Part shown: positions 1 through 10,435 of the stretch, one piece after another
Layout of the letters: each line of letters begins with the position of its first letter
Position numbering within the stretch: the first letter of the stretch is position 1
Assembly: GCA_038093515.1 (NCBI GenBank)
Contig: JBBPSI010000133.1
Location: 1-64,000 of the forward strand
From: Butyriboletus loyo
Taxonomy: Eukaryota > Basidiomycota > Agaricomycetes > Boletales > Boletaceae
DNA length: 64,000 nucleotides
Direction: 5' to 3'
Made by a program: the position numbers and the translations under genes
Notes under the pieces: generated by a model
What the model was told of the DNA's origin: nothing
The model's input: only the letters and a program-made list of their open reading frames with translations
Database searches by the model: none

Positions 1-735
1 TGTGGGAAGGCCCTGGATCTGACATTCTTTTCTCGTCGTCTACCGGGAAATCCTCTGAGGTTTCAGAACCCAGATTGAATTAATTCCAAGTTTGTTGATC
101 CCACTTGTGATCAGAAAGTTCACCATCGCCTTGGGGATGCTGTATGATAGGGAAGGAAAGTTTGGTGGTGAATTTGTTTTGGTTAAAGGATAGGGTGATG
201 GTATAAGGTTGGGTTTGTTTTGTGACGATTGTGTTAAAAACTTTAAGCATGATTACGAGAGTGGTGACGAAAACGATGTAGGCGGCGATTGTGGTAAAAA
301 TGAAAATTCCAAAATAGTTCATCGGCAATTTTCTTCAGCAAACACCAGTTTTCTTCGGCAATTACAAAAAAAAAGAAGCTACGAGATATAGACTTCCTTA
401 CTGTCCCCTATCTTCCAAAGGAACTCTGGGGAATTCTACAGCAAGTAGAACGAAGGAAATATTTTTTTCGAACGGAGGTAGTATCTCCGACAAAGTTTAG
501 TTCGGTAATGAACTGAGACACAAGACTGCTCTTCCGAGGAGCTCCCCTAAAGGCGCGGGGGTAAAACGAAATTGAAAACTGGCGAACGCCCAGTGACGAT
601 CCTTAACCCTGGATACCGGGTATGGTTTCCTAAGCGGAAAAGCTGCCCCTTCAAGTGGTAGTGTACTTGTATGTGCATGGAAACAAAACTATCCCTGCCC
701 TGGGAACCGGGTGTGTATCAGAAGCTTTAACCAAG
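1..735. other. left edge, no supported gene
   Basis: I see no gene that can be supported here. A reverse-strand frame at 80-328 starts with a hydrophobic stretch that could be one membrane helix followed by a polar tail, but it has no recognisable family, no splice context and no conserved motif. The rest is A/T-rich sequence leading into the repeat region, so the stretch is best read as intergenic or repeat flank. Confidence 0.5.
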
Positions 736-1229
736 TGTTATGACAACGAAGTTATCAGGCACACGGGGTTCCGCAACTGTTGCAGTACTACACAGGTACT
801 GGCGATGGTAATGAGGAATAGCTCAGGACCTTAATCTCTCAACTGTTGCCAGTGAATAGACAAGTGGTTAAAGCTAGGGAATCCTAGCCGCAACCACAAG
901 CCCTTTTATATTACAGGGGAATGCGCACAGACCATGCAGTGCATGAGACTAGTTACTATACATGTACATATGAAGAAGTCACGAGTCGACGATGATGGGA
1001 AATAGAAGTCGACGGCGATCAAAAAAGAAGAGAAGCAAACGGAGATTAAATACATGAGGCATGATGTCATAGAGTCTGGGCCAGTCTGGACCATGACATC
1101 ATATGCTTAGTCAGCCTGTGGTCACATGTATAATCCCACGATCACGTGCGCTAAGTCATGTGACCTTTGAAAGAGAAATATGACGAAGTCCGAATGCAAA
1201 AGATAGTTATAAGAGATACGATTATAACA
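736..1229. mobile_element. LTR-like repeat, copy A
   Basis: A 494-bp unit starts with TGTTAT and ends with ATAACA, giving the 5'-TG...CA-3' ends and the short terminal inverted repeat expected of a retrotransposon LTR. It matches copy B (2883-3379) along its whole length by eye, with scattered substitutions and small indels. Inside are two dyads: TGATGTCAT...ATGACATCA near 1064-1103, and GGTCACATG...CATGTGACC near 1120-1170. No target-site duplication is visible. No reverse transcriptase or integrase reading frame is seen nearby, so this is a solo LTR or part of a non-autonomous element. Confidence 0.6.
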
Positions 1230-1234
1230 CAGAC

Positions 1235-1282
1235 TGGGGCAGAGGGTCTGACTGGGGTTGAGGGTCTGGCTGGGCGGGAGAA
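1235..1282. repeat. 18-bp short tandem repeat
   Basis: About two and a half imperfect copies of an 18-bp G-rich unit (CTGGGG followed by a variable pair, then GAGGGTCTG) lie directly after LTR-like copy A. The unit is short and probably arose by slippage; I see no coding role. Confidence 0.55.
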
Positions 1283-1943
1283 TGTGGCGGTGATGGGTTA
1301 TCAACGACGATGGGTTCTGGTTCGGGAGAGGGAATGCGGAAAGAACGACCAACGCGTCTTGATCGTGGGATGGAAATGGTGGGCGAGAGGGGAGGGCGGC
1401 TTTACTGCTGAGAAGCAGAAGCGAGGTGAAGATCTAGTTCTTTTGTTATGCTGGGCGCTAACAATCAGAACAGCGAGGAGGCACTCTGGAGTAGCCTCAG
1501 GACTCTGGAGACGATTCTCGAGCTGGGTCTCAGACTATGTCTTAGTGCACACACTAAGAGTCTGGAAGGGAACTAATTGCTAGCAGGTATCTGCATAGAA
1601 CTAGATAGTGTACATGGGTGTAAAGACAGAGTCTTTATACTACCGGGGGTCTGTGCACAGACCATGCTACCTAATCGAGGCATGAGAGCGAAAATACAAA
1701 TGAGGAAAAGATACTCTAGAATGTTCCAGAGTATGAAAGAAAGCGCGTCCGTGTGTGGGAAATGATGACTAAGCTGGAACGGTTGTTACCGTTCAAGGGG
1801 AACTAGCAAAAGGCTAGGTGAATGCAGTAGTCCCAATGGTAATGGAGAGAAAAAGTAAACCACTACCATAACAATATGCCACCATGCAAGATGTGCATCT
1901 AGAGTAACAGCTCTGAGTAATGGACTCTGTTGGTTGACTGATT

Positions 1944-2600
1944 TTATTCATGATTCGAAAAGAAGAGCTTATATGTACATACTTGGCTACCATCTGCATC
2001 AGATGCTTCAGAACCTTCATCATCAGAGTTGCCTAAGGAAGGGAGTTTTTCAACTTGCTTCATGTCAACATAGATCTTTGTTGTTCCAGGGTTAGTGGCC
2101 AGGATCTTCTTTACCATCTCCTGGTAGTCAGCCTCATTGTCAACATCCATTGTATCATTGACACACTGGCTAAGTAACAAGTGCCAGGGATATTAGTACT
2201 AGACTCAGAGTCTAGGAGTTCATATATAAATGATGAAAAAACAACTGCTTTACCTTTTCACCTTTGGTGGTACAAACTTGAATGGGAAGCACCTCTTCTC
2301 AGAGACCTTGTACTGGTCTTGCCCATCCTTGTCAAGTATGCTTTGCAAAAAAAACAATATAATTACTGTCATTGACAGAAAAAACCAATTCCTTGACTTC
2401 TTCTCCTTTGTAGTAGATACTTTACCCTTGGTCTTCTTTTTCAGGATGAAATAGACAGTAAGAGCTACTGCAAATGTGTACACTTTTTCTGGATCACAAG
2501 CTGGCAATAATGGTGGCATGGCATGGACGTAAGGGTAAGCACAAGATGCTGATGGGAATTGGCTCAGGTGAGTTTGGGGTCCTACCCTGGGTACTTCCAA
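1944..2600 (-). pseudogene. decayed ORF between LTR-like repeats
   Basis: Two reverse-strand pieces look like exons of one gene. The upstream piece carries a lysine-rich segment followed by KVSEKRCFPFKFVPPKVK. The downstream piece carries an acidic segment with VDMKQVEKLPSLGN and then a Ser/Asp/Glu-rich tail. A GT-AG intron around 2183-2262 would join them in frame. I believe similar short lysine/acid-rich proteins recur as repeats in mushroom genomes, but I cannot name the family. The frame lies antisense between LTR-like copies A and B and has no good start codon context, so I treat it as a remnant of repeat cargo. Confidence 0.4.
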
Positions 2601-2644
2601 AGGCTTGAATTTTCAATCACATTTTCCACATCATTTTGCAAATG

Positions 2645-2815
2645 GCTATAAGTACATGAGGTGTGATGTCATGGGCCAGTCTGAACCATTATGTCATAGG
2701 CTCTGTCTAGATTCTGATCACATGTACTGTCCCACGATTACATGCACTGAGTCATGTGACCTTTGAAAGTGAAAAGGAAAGTCTGAAAGCATGGAAATAA
2801 TATAGTATTATAACA
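2645..2815. repeat. partial LTR-like repeat, copy C
   Basis: A third, more diverged copy of the right part of the LTR-like unit: a TGATGTCAT start of the dyad, the GTCATGTGACCTTTGAAAG block, and the ATAACA end at 2815. It corresponds to roughly the last 170 bp of copies A and B, and lies just upstream of copy B in the same orientation. This points to nested or repeated insertion in this region. Confidence 0.55.
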
Positions 2816-2882
2816 CAGGCTATGGAGCCCACAGGGCAAAGGGAACATGGATAGTGGAGACCTTGGATACAAGTCTCACATG

Positions 2883-3379
2883 TGTTATGAGACAACAATT
2901 GTTATCAAGTCACAGGCAGTTCCACTACTGTTGCAGCTCTACACAAAGAACTGGCAAATATAAAAGGGTAGAGCTCAAGACCTTAATCCTCAACTGTTGC
3001 CAGCGAATAGACAAGTGGTTAAAGCTAGGGAATCCTAGCCCAAACCACAAGCCTTTTTATATTACAAGGGAACATGCACAGACCAAGCAGTGCGTGAGAC
3101 TAATTACTATACATGTACATACGAGAAGAAGTACAGGGTCAACGGAGATTAAATAGAAGTCAACAGTGATCAAAAAAAGAAGAGAAGTAAACAGAGATTA
3201 AATACATGAGGCATGACGTCATAGAGTCTGGGCCAGTCTGGACCATGACATCATATGCTTAGTCAGCCTATGGTCACATGTATTATCCCATGATCATGTG
3301 TGCTAAGTCACGTGACCTTTGAAAGAGAAATGTTGAAGTCCAAATGCAAAAGTTTGTTATAAGAGATACAATTATAACA
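2883..3379. mobile_element. LTR-like repeat, copy B
   Basis: A 497-bp unit in the same orientation as copy A, with the same TGTTAT start and ATAACA end and the same internal landmarks (the CAAGTGGTTAAAGCTAGGGA block, the TACATGTACAT palindrome, and the two dyads). The flanks are ACATG and GCATG, a four-of-five match that could be a decayed target-site duplication. Whether A and B are the two ends of one 2.6-kb non-autonomous element or two independent solo LTRs cannot be settled from this window. Confidence 0.6.
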
Positions 3380-4046
3380 GCATGCTAGTCAAGATGTGTC
3401 ATAATCTAGTCACATGCTAGTCATGTGATGAACCAAATGTCATTGGACAGAGAAAGGGAGACACAACAGCTCAGCTGAAGGACTCAGCCCAGCAGGGTGA
3501 ATAACAGGGATTATCTGTGTATCTTGGGACAGAGATATCTTGGAGTGACTGGGAGTGGAAAATGGTCCACTGGTGACTGGGAGAGTGGGAGATACACAGT
3601 ATGGTGGGAACAGTGGGGCAGTGGGATGTGTGGGCATGGGAAAACAGGTGTCAGGGTACACTTAGGGGTAAAACTGTAACACAGGGCCTGTTCCATACAA
3701 AGTCAAACAATATCATTCATACAATACCTTGAGAGCATTCTATGTCAATAAATATGCAGTTCATCACACATTTGAGATCACTTTTTGATCTACTTAAATT
3801 TATCTCAATATACATTGCTGGACTTTTCTGTAGACTACATATTTTGTCATGCTTAACATGGCTTTTCTCAATAGCTATTACTTGTTGTGGTTTTTGCATC
3901 ACTTTTCTTACTGACCTGAAATTCACAAGTGGAAATGAGCAGAAAAGCCAGTCAAAGTCAGAAATGGAATTTGAGGATTTCCTGATGTTTGACAAGAGAG
4001 AACAGTCAGCAATTTTTTGCTAAATAAGTACTGGTCAACCCATCAA
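3380..4046. other. intergenic, no gene seen
   Basis: Nothing convincing. It contains a G-rich, low-complexity patch at about 3540-3640 (repeated GGGAGTGG and ACTGGGAG words) and an A/T-rich stretch whose hydrophobic frame at 3742-4023 shows no family features. It is the 3' side of the next reverse-strand gene. Confidence 0.5.
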
Positions 4047-4797
4047 CTACTGATGCTTTTTTCCGGCTGTTGCTGCAACACCAGCTTGAAGAAGTTTGGC
4101 TACTCTTAAGGCCATGTCTACAGTCATAAAGAGGGGGAGTAGAAAGAATGGTATATAGCTTGAGAGTAACAAGAAATACTGGAACACCGTAATGGACTGA
4201 ATACCTGCAGCAATGGTTTGCACACTTGTTACTGGTGTGGAGAGTAAGACAGTCAAACAAGGCAAAGTCGTTGTCGCTGTGGAGGCCCCATACACGAGCA
4301 TCAAAAGGTAGATGGAACGGGAGTCTACGAAATACATTTAAACGTGACTGGATATTAGGATTCTGGGAATACGTACCTCTCCAGAGTCCTCTCATGCCGA
4401 GGATAAATACAGGCACTTGAAAGAATCTGGGATACGGACAGTAAGGTGATTGTCCAGCCGAGGAAGAGGTGTAGTGCTCACGCTTCAACAACGAGGAATG
4501 TCTTGAACCACAAGAAGTTGTCGCTTTCACCTGTGTAACCCATGACGCCACTGACCAACGGGTCAGCGGAGAACTGGGTATACATTTTTGGAAGTTGTCT
4601 GATGAAGCTAGGAACTAGATTGGAAGGGTATAATGCTTGACAGTCGAGCAAGAGAGACGCGGGCAGGTGGATCTACAGCAGACGAATCCGAACGGCTTAA
4701 CCAACAATTTAGGTACGGCTAGTCGACGACTCACCAGAAAAAACGTAAAGTAAAGCAGGTCCAGCGGACGGGAGCTCAGAGGGGTTCTTGCCGCCAT
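4047..4797 (-). CDS. TMEM97 (EXPERA domain) ER membrane protein
   Basis: Four-helix EXPERA-domain protein of the TMEM97/sigma-2 receptor family, a group linked to sterol and lipid handling in ER membranes. Reading with four exons, the first encodes MAARTPLSSRPLDLLYFTFF. The second has the loop IHLPASLLLDCQALYP and ends with FLWFKTFLVVEA. The third carries FFQVPVFILGMRGLWR. The last has two hydrophobic stretches ending in GKKHQ. Introns are GT-AG and about 50-60 nt. The final four residues KKHQ fit the KKxx ER-retrieval rule, which agrees with ER residence. It is divergently paired with TRM82, with starts about 107 bp apart. A further in-frame ATG lies 24 nt upstream, but the chosen start fits the family better. 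Ligand and exact role are not visible. Confidence 0.8.
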
Positions 4798-4904
4798 GAT
4801 GGCAGTGGACGCGTTGTTCAAGCTAGTTGAAATTCAAGGTCTAAACCCAAGAAGGAAATTCGACCCATGTTGTCACCATCGGTCGAATTACATACGCCTG
4901 AGTC
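4798..4904. promoter_or_regulatory. divergent promoter, TMEM97 / TRM82
   Basis: Only about 107 bp separate the two outward-facing ATG codons, so both genes must draw their core promoter and 5' leaders from this stretch or from within the opposite gene. No clear TATA box is seen. Confidence 0.55.
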
Positions 4905-6847
4905 ATGCCTCGATATCCTCACACGAAACTGTTCAGTAATCCTCATCGCACCGTAGTTCTGTCAGGACCCCATGTCCAGGTGCTAGACACACAGTAAGCA
5001 CTATACCACGCCGATTCTGCACAACGGGTGACTATAAAGCATGAAGGAGTGGGCGCATACTCATTTCATCAGTAAATCCCGCTCGAGACGATGAAGAGGG
5101 GGTCATCAAAAGTGGGCCCATCCGTTGTTCTGGAATGAGTAAAGATGGAAGATATCTTGCCACTGCTGGGGACGATAAGCGACTCAAGATATGGGACCTC
5201 GAGTCGATTACTCTTCTGAGTGCACGGTGGAGTTATTGGATTGAATTCCCGTAGGAGCTCCATTGACACGAACAACCAGTGCACTTCCAAAAAAACCATC
5301 GTGTATCGAATTTTCGAGGAATACGGACATTCTTGTTTCCGATAAATTTGGTGACGTTTTCAGGTGGATTTTTTCCTGCAATTCCTAGAGATTCCCTTAT
5401 CCTCTTGAAGGTACGCGTTCCACCGAAACAAGCCAATCGAAGAAGAGAGTGCTTGGGACACATTCGCCTCCCACGAGAACCTATCCGGCGGAGATCTCAT
5501 ACTAGGCCATGCGTCTCTTTTAACAGCTTGTTTGCTTACATTGGATGAGAAGTTTATCATAACAGCCGATCGGGACGAGCACATCCGAGTTAGTTGGTAT
5601 CCTGAGGGCTACGTCATTGAGAGTTATTGTTTGGGTCACAAGAAGTAAGGACCTCATCTATGCTCTTTCCCGCACAGATGCGCTTACATCTCGCATGTAC
5701 AAGATATGTGTCAGCCATTCATATCCCCGCGGCATCTCCTACAAGTTTAATTTCTGGAGGAGGAGATCCTGAGCTGAATGTCTGGGACTGGATGACGGGG
5801 CGATTGCAGCGGAGCATCGCTGTATTCGCTACTGTCCAGCCTTTCATCAGAGTGATGGCGCAAAATAGAAGACATGAATTACCAGGGGGGAGTTACGATG
5901 ACGAGGAAGCGGTCCAATCAAGAAGCAGTCAGGAAAATGCAGGAAAAGTGAAACGGCGAAATCTTGCCAAGTTAGAGCCTGAGGACTCCGAGGGCCATGA
6001 ACCCTTGGAAGGCTCAAACAAAACATTAAATACAACGACCGTTTTCGTTGTTCGCAGGATCAGTTCATTTCTCTCCGGGGGTGAAAACCATGTCGTTTTT
6101 AGCGTGGTTGGGTAAGCCTCGATCATTGCGACAAGGAACCAACTGACCGGGGAGCTTACTTTCTGCAGAGCAACGGCGATCTTTGAGTTCATCTTGGCAG
6201 AAACAGACAATCAGCCCGATGTCCGGCATCATGATTTTGGAAAGCCTGTGATTGACTTCACTGTTTGTGGGGAAGGGACAATCTGGGTCCTGCTTGATGC
6301 AGACTTCCCTGACGCGTCTGATGGTGACGATGAAGATGCCCGTAAGTTGGTCCACGCAGTTCAGTGGTCGGTTGACCAGGTATGCAAAACACTGCGTAAT
6401 AATTGTGTCGTTCACTGATATCCCCCCGCCAGTTTACTGATGCTAGTAGTTCGGTGTTGCTTGACAGCCTTAACACTATATGCTCGCTTCCTGGTTCGCA
6501 TTCTCCCAATTCGATGACAAATTTGATTGACGTAGTCCCAAACAGCGACGGCGGAAGATCTGAATTCTTTAGACCTTTACGCTGACCTGTCATCTCTACC
6601 AAAGAGTATCGATGGGGAGCAAGGAAGCCAGGTGCTTCGACGATCAGAACCAATCCATCAACCTCTGGAAGATGAACCCAATCGAGAAGATGCATCAGTT
6701 GCTGTCGGTCTAACAAAACGAGCGCTGGGACGACTGAAGCACAAACGTGCCTTGGACCAGTTACATCACAAGAAGGTAGATGATTCTGACCCCGACGCGA
6801 AGAAGATGAGGGCAGACTTGAACAATGAGGATTCACATGGCACGTAG
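4905..6847 (+). CDS. TRM82: tRNA (guanine-N7) methyltransferase non-catalytic subunit
   Basis: WD40 partner of the TRM8 methyltransferase, which makes m7G46 in tRNA variable loops; the human homologue is WDR4. Exon 1 begins [16 protein letters not shown] and contains [11 protein letters not shown]. Exon 2 has the WD repeat [21 protein letters not shown] later exon has the diagnostic block [17 protein letters not shown] followed by [12 protein letters not shown], then [14 protein letters not shown]. The middle is acidic and low in complexity, and the C-terminus is lysine-rich ([17 protein letters not shown]). Six or more short GT-AG introns are needed. An ATG at 4867 is in a frame that soon stops, so 4905 is chosen. 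An intron acceptor at the CCAG before the exon coding [11 protein letters not shown] restores the frame. Confidence 0.9.
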
Positions 6848-7051
6848 TATGAGTACCGAATCAGCTTACCCGAAGGATTACAAGTGACTGATATGATAGC
6901 ATGCTTTTGTTTATCAAAATGTTATATACGCATGACTATGCAAGGTTTCAATACATCCTGCAGTCACAGAGCAAAACCAAAAGATAAGGCTATATACCGC
7001 TGGTACAACAGTTCAACTATGGCTGTGGTAATTGATCATACGGTGTCAGGT

Positions 7052-8410
7052 TTATGCCCAGCGTCCGAGCAACGCCATAATGCCAGTACCAAGTAACATG
7101 CAACACAATGCGTATATAAGCTTCTTGAGTGACGCCTTGTTCATCTCATTGTTGAACAGGAACTCATGCGCCATTAGCTGTGTGTCGAGTTAGACCAAGG
7201 TCTTGAAGAAAAGAACAGGACAAGTCTACCTCGACCAAACCAGTGTATAGCAAGATCCCTGCGCTCAAAGAATCCATAACACCGCTGACGATGGACGCCG
7301 TTGTACTGCCAGGGTTGTAAGTGTTACGAATTCCAAGGCCTACTGCAATTCCAATTGGCGTCGTGATAGCATATAAAAAGGCTGCGTAGAAGGGGACGAA
7401 GTTGTACTGCGGGGGTAATCGCATGAACGCTAATCGCGATCCGATACCCAGGCCTTCAAACGTTTCTTCCAAACGCCATTAGCCGGATTCTTTTGCGACC
7501 TCGATGACTGACTCACGATGGAAGATGACCACAACGAAGAGCACTTTGAAACGTGGATCCACAGCCAGCGTCAACCCGATGAGTAGACTATATAACGCTA
7601 TCAGCATCTGTTTACCCGTAGGAAAAAGCGGGTTTGCCTATGCAGCAGAACGCCAAACTCCAAGATGAATATACCGATAATTTGCGCTATCGCAGAATCA
7701 TCGAAACCTCCTGAAAGAGGTGCCTCGAGGTCATCCGACATAGATTCCTTGTCCCCATTTGCGCCCTCCGGACCGTGAGCGGCGTGTGAACCGATTTTGT
7801 GACCGTGGGCATCTATAAGAATGATTGACAGTTCCTTGACAATGGTGCAACATACATACCATGCTTAATTCCCAGTGCAGCAAGTTTTGCTGTCCCCACG
7901 CGGAAGGCGATGATTTCTATAATAAAGATCGAATAAAGACTGAGCATTGCGAGCGCAATGGGATATGGCTAGCGTCATGAATTTGTTGTGAGTAGATTGA
8001 TGAGACGATCGTATTCAGGCGTACGTAAACCTGCCATGCGGCCGACAAGCAGCTTGATCCGAGTTCACTTATAGCGGGGCTCAATAAATGAATGAAGGCA
8101 GTTGCGACCTGTACAGAAGGTGAGGAGAACCACGACACGTAAACTAAAAAACTCACGATAACTCCAGAGCCAAAATATTTGGCAAAACTAAGGGGAAAAA
8201 TAAGCATGATACAGACAGGAAAGAAGTCGACGAGAAGACTGACTCGAAGACGCCAGTCGGCACCTTTAGCCACTTGGATCTCTTTGAAAGAATAGGGAAG
8301 AATGTACCGCAGGCGGAAGTCACGAGGACCACGAAGACTGAGGCTACCCGCAGGCCAAGGTAAGTATCCGCGCCACCACCATTGCCACAGTTTTCGGTAG
8401 TGGAGGACAT
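7052..8410 (-). CDS. ZIP family zinc transporter
   Basis: Plasma-membrane ZIP (ZRT/IRT-like) transporter that should bring zinc or related divalent metal into the cytosol. Exon 1 begins MSSTTENCGNGGGADTYLG and holds the first helix. Later exons carry FAKYFGSGVI and VATAFIHLLSPAISELG, which has the helix-4 metal-site His. A histidine-rich cytosolic loop (DAHGHKIGSHAAHG) follows. Then come FGVLLHSLLIGLTL, QTFEGLGIGSRLA with the helix-5 H-x3-E metal site, and a C-terminus ending MALLGRWA. Eight helices fit the family. The intron between LLH-S and LLIGL (7588-7637) needs a GC donor (GCAAAC) to stay in frame. A strong hairpin lies about 100 bp upstream of the start. Substrate specificity beyond metal transport is inferred. 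Confidence 0.88.
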
Positions 8411-8509
8411 GACTGTGTCGCCGACAAAGAAGAGAGAAACGCTGTGTGCTTACAACCCACCGGAATTTGTGCGGTGCGTGCCCGTTTATCAGGACGAAGT
8501 GTGGGAGTT

Positions 8510-8568
8510 CAACCGTGAGGGTCCTCACTCGATAGGCACACCCTATCGAGTGAGGACCCTCACAGTTG
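8510..8568. repeat. near-perfect 27-bp inverted repeat (hairpin)
   Basis: Left arm 8510-8536 and right arm 8542-8568 are reverse complements over 27 bp with a single mismatch, separated by the 5-nt loop CACAC. Each arm contains a further near-palindrome (GTGAGG-GT-CCTCAC). It sits about 100-158 bp upstream of the ZIP transporter ATG, so it lies in the promoter or 5' leader. It could be a regulatory dyad, an RNA hairpin in the leader, or a short inverted transposon footprint. Confidence 0.85.
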
Positions 8569-8777
8569 ATCACATGTGTGCCTACACGGTGACATTTTGA
8601 GAAAACAAGGACAAGGAACGGTACGCATTTATAGTGATGCACCCTTAGCCCAGAACAGGCCGAAATCACTGCAACGTTATCGCTCCAGCCCTGGGCTGAA
8701 TGGTTAGAATTTATGAACGTTGTGACATCGACGCGTTACTCATCCTCGATTACTTACTTTGGAAGCGAACGTACCTA

Positions 8778-10267
8778 CTAATCGCTTCGGCCAAGTCGTG
8801 ACCAGGGTGCTTCTTTAGCCATACTCTTTGAGAAAAAGTTAATTTCGTCTGCGAGAGCGTGTAAACGAGAAGAAGGAGTTGACAAGATATGCGCAGCGTA
8901 AAAGGTCAGCTTCATCGCAATGTGACTTCTTCGGCCCGCGACAGCGGAAGAGTCCACGTAGTCGCCGAAGAGTGAGCTCATGTCAGATGTTACCATAATT
9001 GTCGTCGCAAAGGGGTGGTCCGTCGCCACAGCTACTGTCTTTTCTTGCTCTTCCGATGAATTCTCTGCGACAGTGATCCTCCGAGGCCGCACAAGCTTCG
9101 CGACGTCCTCCAGCAAGACAAGCATAGCACTGTTATCGATGCTTCCCTATTCTGCGTCAACAAAATCCAGGGGGAGCTGACACGGTCGCCGACTTACTGG
9201 GTCGAGCCGTGACCAAAATGAGATTACCGCTTCATCCAGGGACATATGTTGTAATTTCGACTTGTGATCGATGAGAAACGGGACAGATCGCGAAAATATC
9301 ATGCGCGCTTCACGTTGATCCTGAGAATCGTTTGTTGTCGAAGCCAATGGAGACATAGCCAGATGGCGAGTGACGTAGGTGTATGCCAGACTAGAGTCCG
9401 ATCGCCTACGTTAGTCCAGGAGTAAGCAAGAAGAAATACATACAGCACGGCACATATATTGTACAGCAGTGATATACTGCGAGAAGCTTGGTTAATGAGC
9501 TTGGCTGGAACCACCATCAGGTCTGGTTTCATGCCGTAACGAACGCGTAGCGAAAGCGGTGATCGACCGCCAACGCTAGGCTCCTCCCACCACGGTAGTT
9601 GTCTGGTCTTCCCAAGTTCCGCACTTTCTAGAAACTCTTGCACCAGCCCGCTCGATGGGTCCTTGAGTGCAACGAAGAACTTATCCCTCTCCTTTTTGGT
9701 TAATAACCGAAGTAAATCATCAGCCGATGCAGAGGCTAGGACATTATTATTCGTTTGGAGTAAAACATACAGAGGATGACTCACATATATCTATCGCGGA
9801 AAAACGGTTCACAAGACTGTCTTCTTCGTCTTCTTCATCAGACTGATGGAATGGCTCATCCTCGTTGGCAGCACTCTGGTCCTCTACCTGCTTGAGCAAT
9901 TCAATCATCTTGTTTCGATCTCTCTCAGCACCCGAGGACCCAGACTTGATGCCTATCTCGATCTCTTTCCGATAAAACGTTTCGGAGCACCGCGAATGAC
10001 GCTTTTTGGGGGTCTCATCAGGGGTCGGCGAGATGTGAGCCGTAAAGCATACCTCCGATCGAAAACAAGTCAAGCTACAATAGCAAAGGTTGCACGACGG
10101 GCACGTGTACCTGGAAATTTGCCTTCGACAACTTTAAGGGTTGGTCTGGATCTGAGTGTCCACTCAGGTGATAGAACAAATGATGCGACGCACATCCCAC
10201 AAGATACCTCACCCAAACTGCTGGCTGGCTCGCCCAATTCGTGAGTCTTGATCGCAGGCGTCGTCAT
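8778..10267 (-). CDS. HIT-type zinc finger protein, ZNHIT2-like
   Basis: HIT-finger protein resembling ZNHIT2, a factor tied to R2TP/HSP90-assisted assembly of snRNP and related complexes. With GT-AG introns the N-terminus reads VSCGICRRQISRYTCPSC, then the finger continues with YCSLTC and RHSRC, giving the full treble-clef Cys/His set. It is followed by FYRKEIEIGIKSGSS and RDRNKMIELLKQVED, an acidic patch, ADDLLRLLTKKERDKFFVAL, a short PWWEE motif and a helical C-terminal part. The last exon starts GSIDNSAMLVLLEDVAKL. The first intron must use the acceptor just before TTGTCGAAGG to keep the zinc finger intact. It is divergently paired with DBP9, about 168 bp apart. The ZNHIT2 assignment rests on finger plus the downstream helical block. 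Confidence 0.78.
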
Positions 10268-10435
10268 GATGGCGCGCGCGTATGGTGTAGAAAATGAGAG
10301 TCTACGACAACCTTTGAAATATATAACTCGTGATGCTCCAAAAACGGACACGAACGACTTCCAGCGGCACCGTACTGGCACTCTCTGAGTACTAACCGAT
10401 TACACCATCTTTAAAAAATCCACCTATCATCTACA
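10268..10435. promoter_or_regulatory. divergent promoter, ZNHIT2-like / DBP9
   Basis: 168 bp between opposed ATG codons. It holds an A/T-rich element around 10315-10325 (TATATAA on the + strand, 20-25 bp inside the spacer from the HIT gene side) but no certain TATA box. Both genes belong to RNP or ribosome assembly, so a shared promoter is plausible. Confidence 0.5.

Noticed and set aside
80..328. Reverse-strand ORF with a hydrophobic segment near the left edge
   Set aside because: No family motif, no splice context and A/T-rich flank; one hydrophobic run in an open frame is not enough.
3742..4023. Hydrophobic + strand ORF just before the TMEM97 gene
   Set aside because: Composition is what A/T-rich noncoding DNA gives in this frame; no conserved motif, and it lies in the 3' flank of the reverse-strand gene.
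7917..8669. 250-residue reverse-strand frame over the ZIP gene start
   Set aside because: It reads through introns and the upstream hairpin; only parts coincide with the true ZIP exons, which lie in a different phase upstream of 8410.
10185..10205. Broken HIT zinc finger in the ZNHIT2-like gene
   Set aside because: The unspliced frame seems to lose a Cys pair, but an intron with the acceptor before TTGTCGAAGG restores CGIC-x8-CPSC, so the finger is intact.
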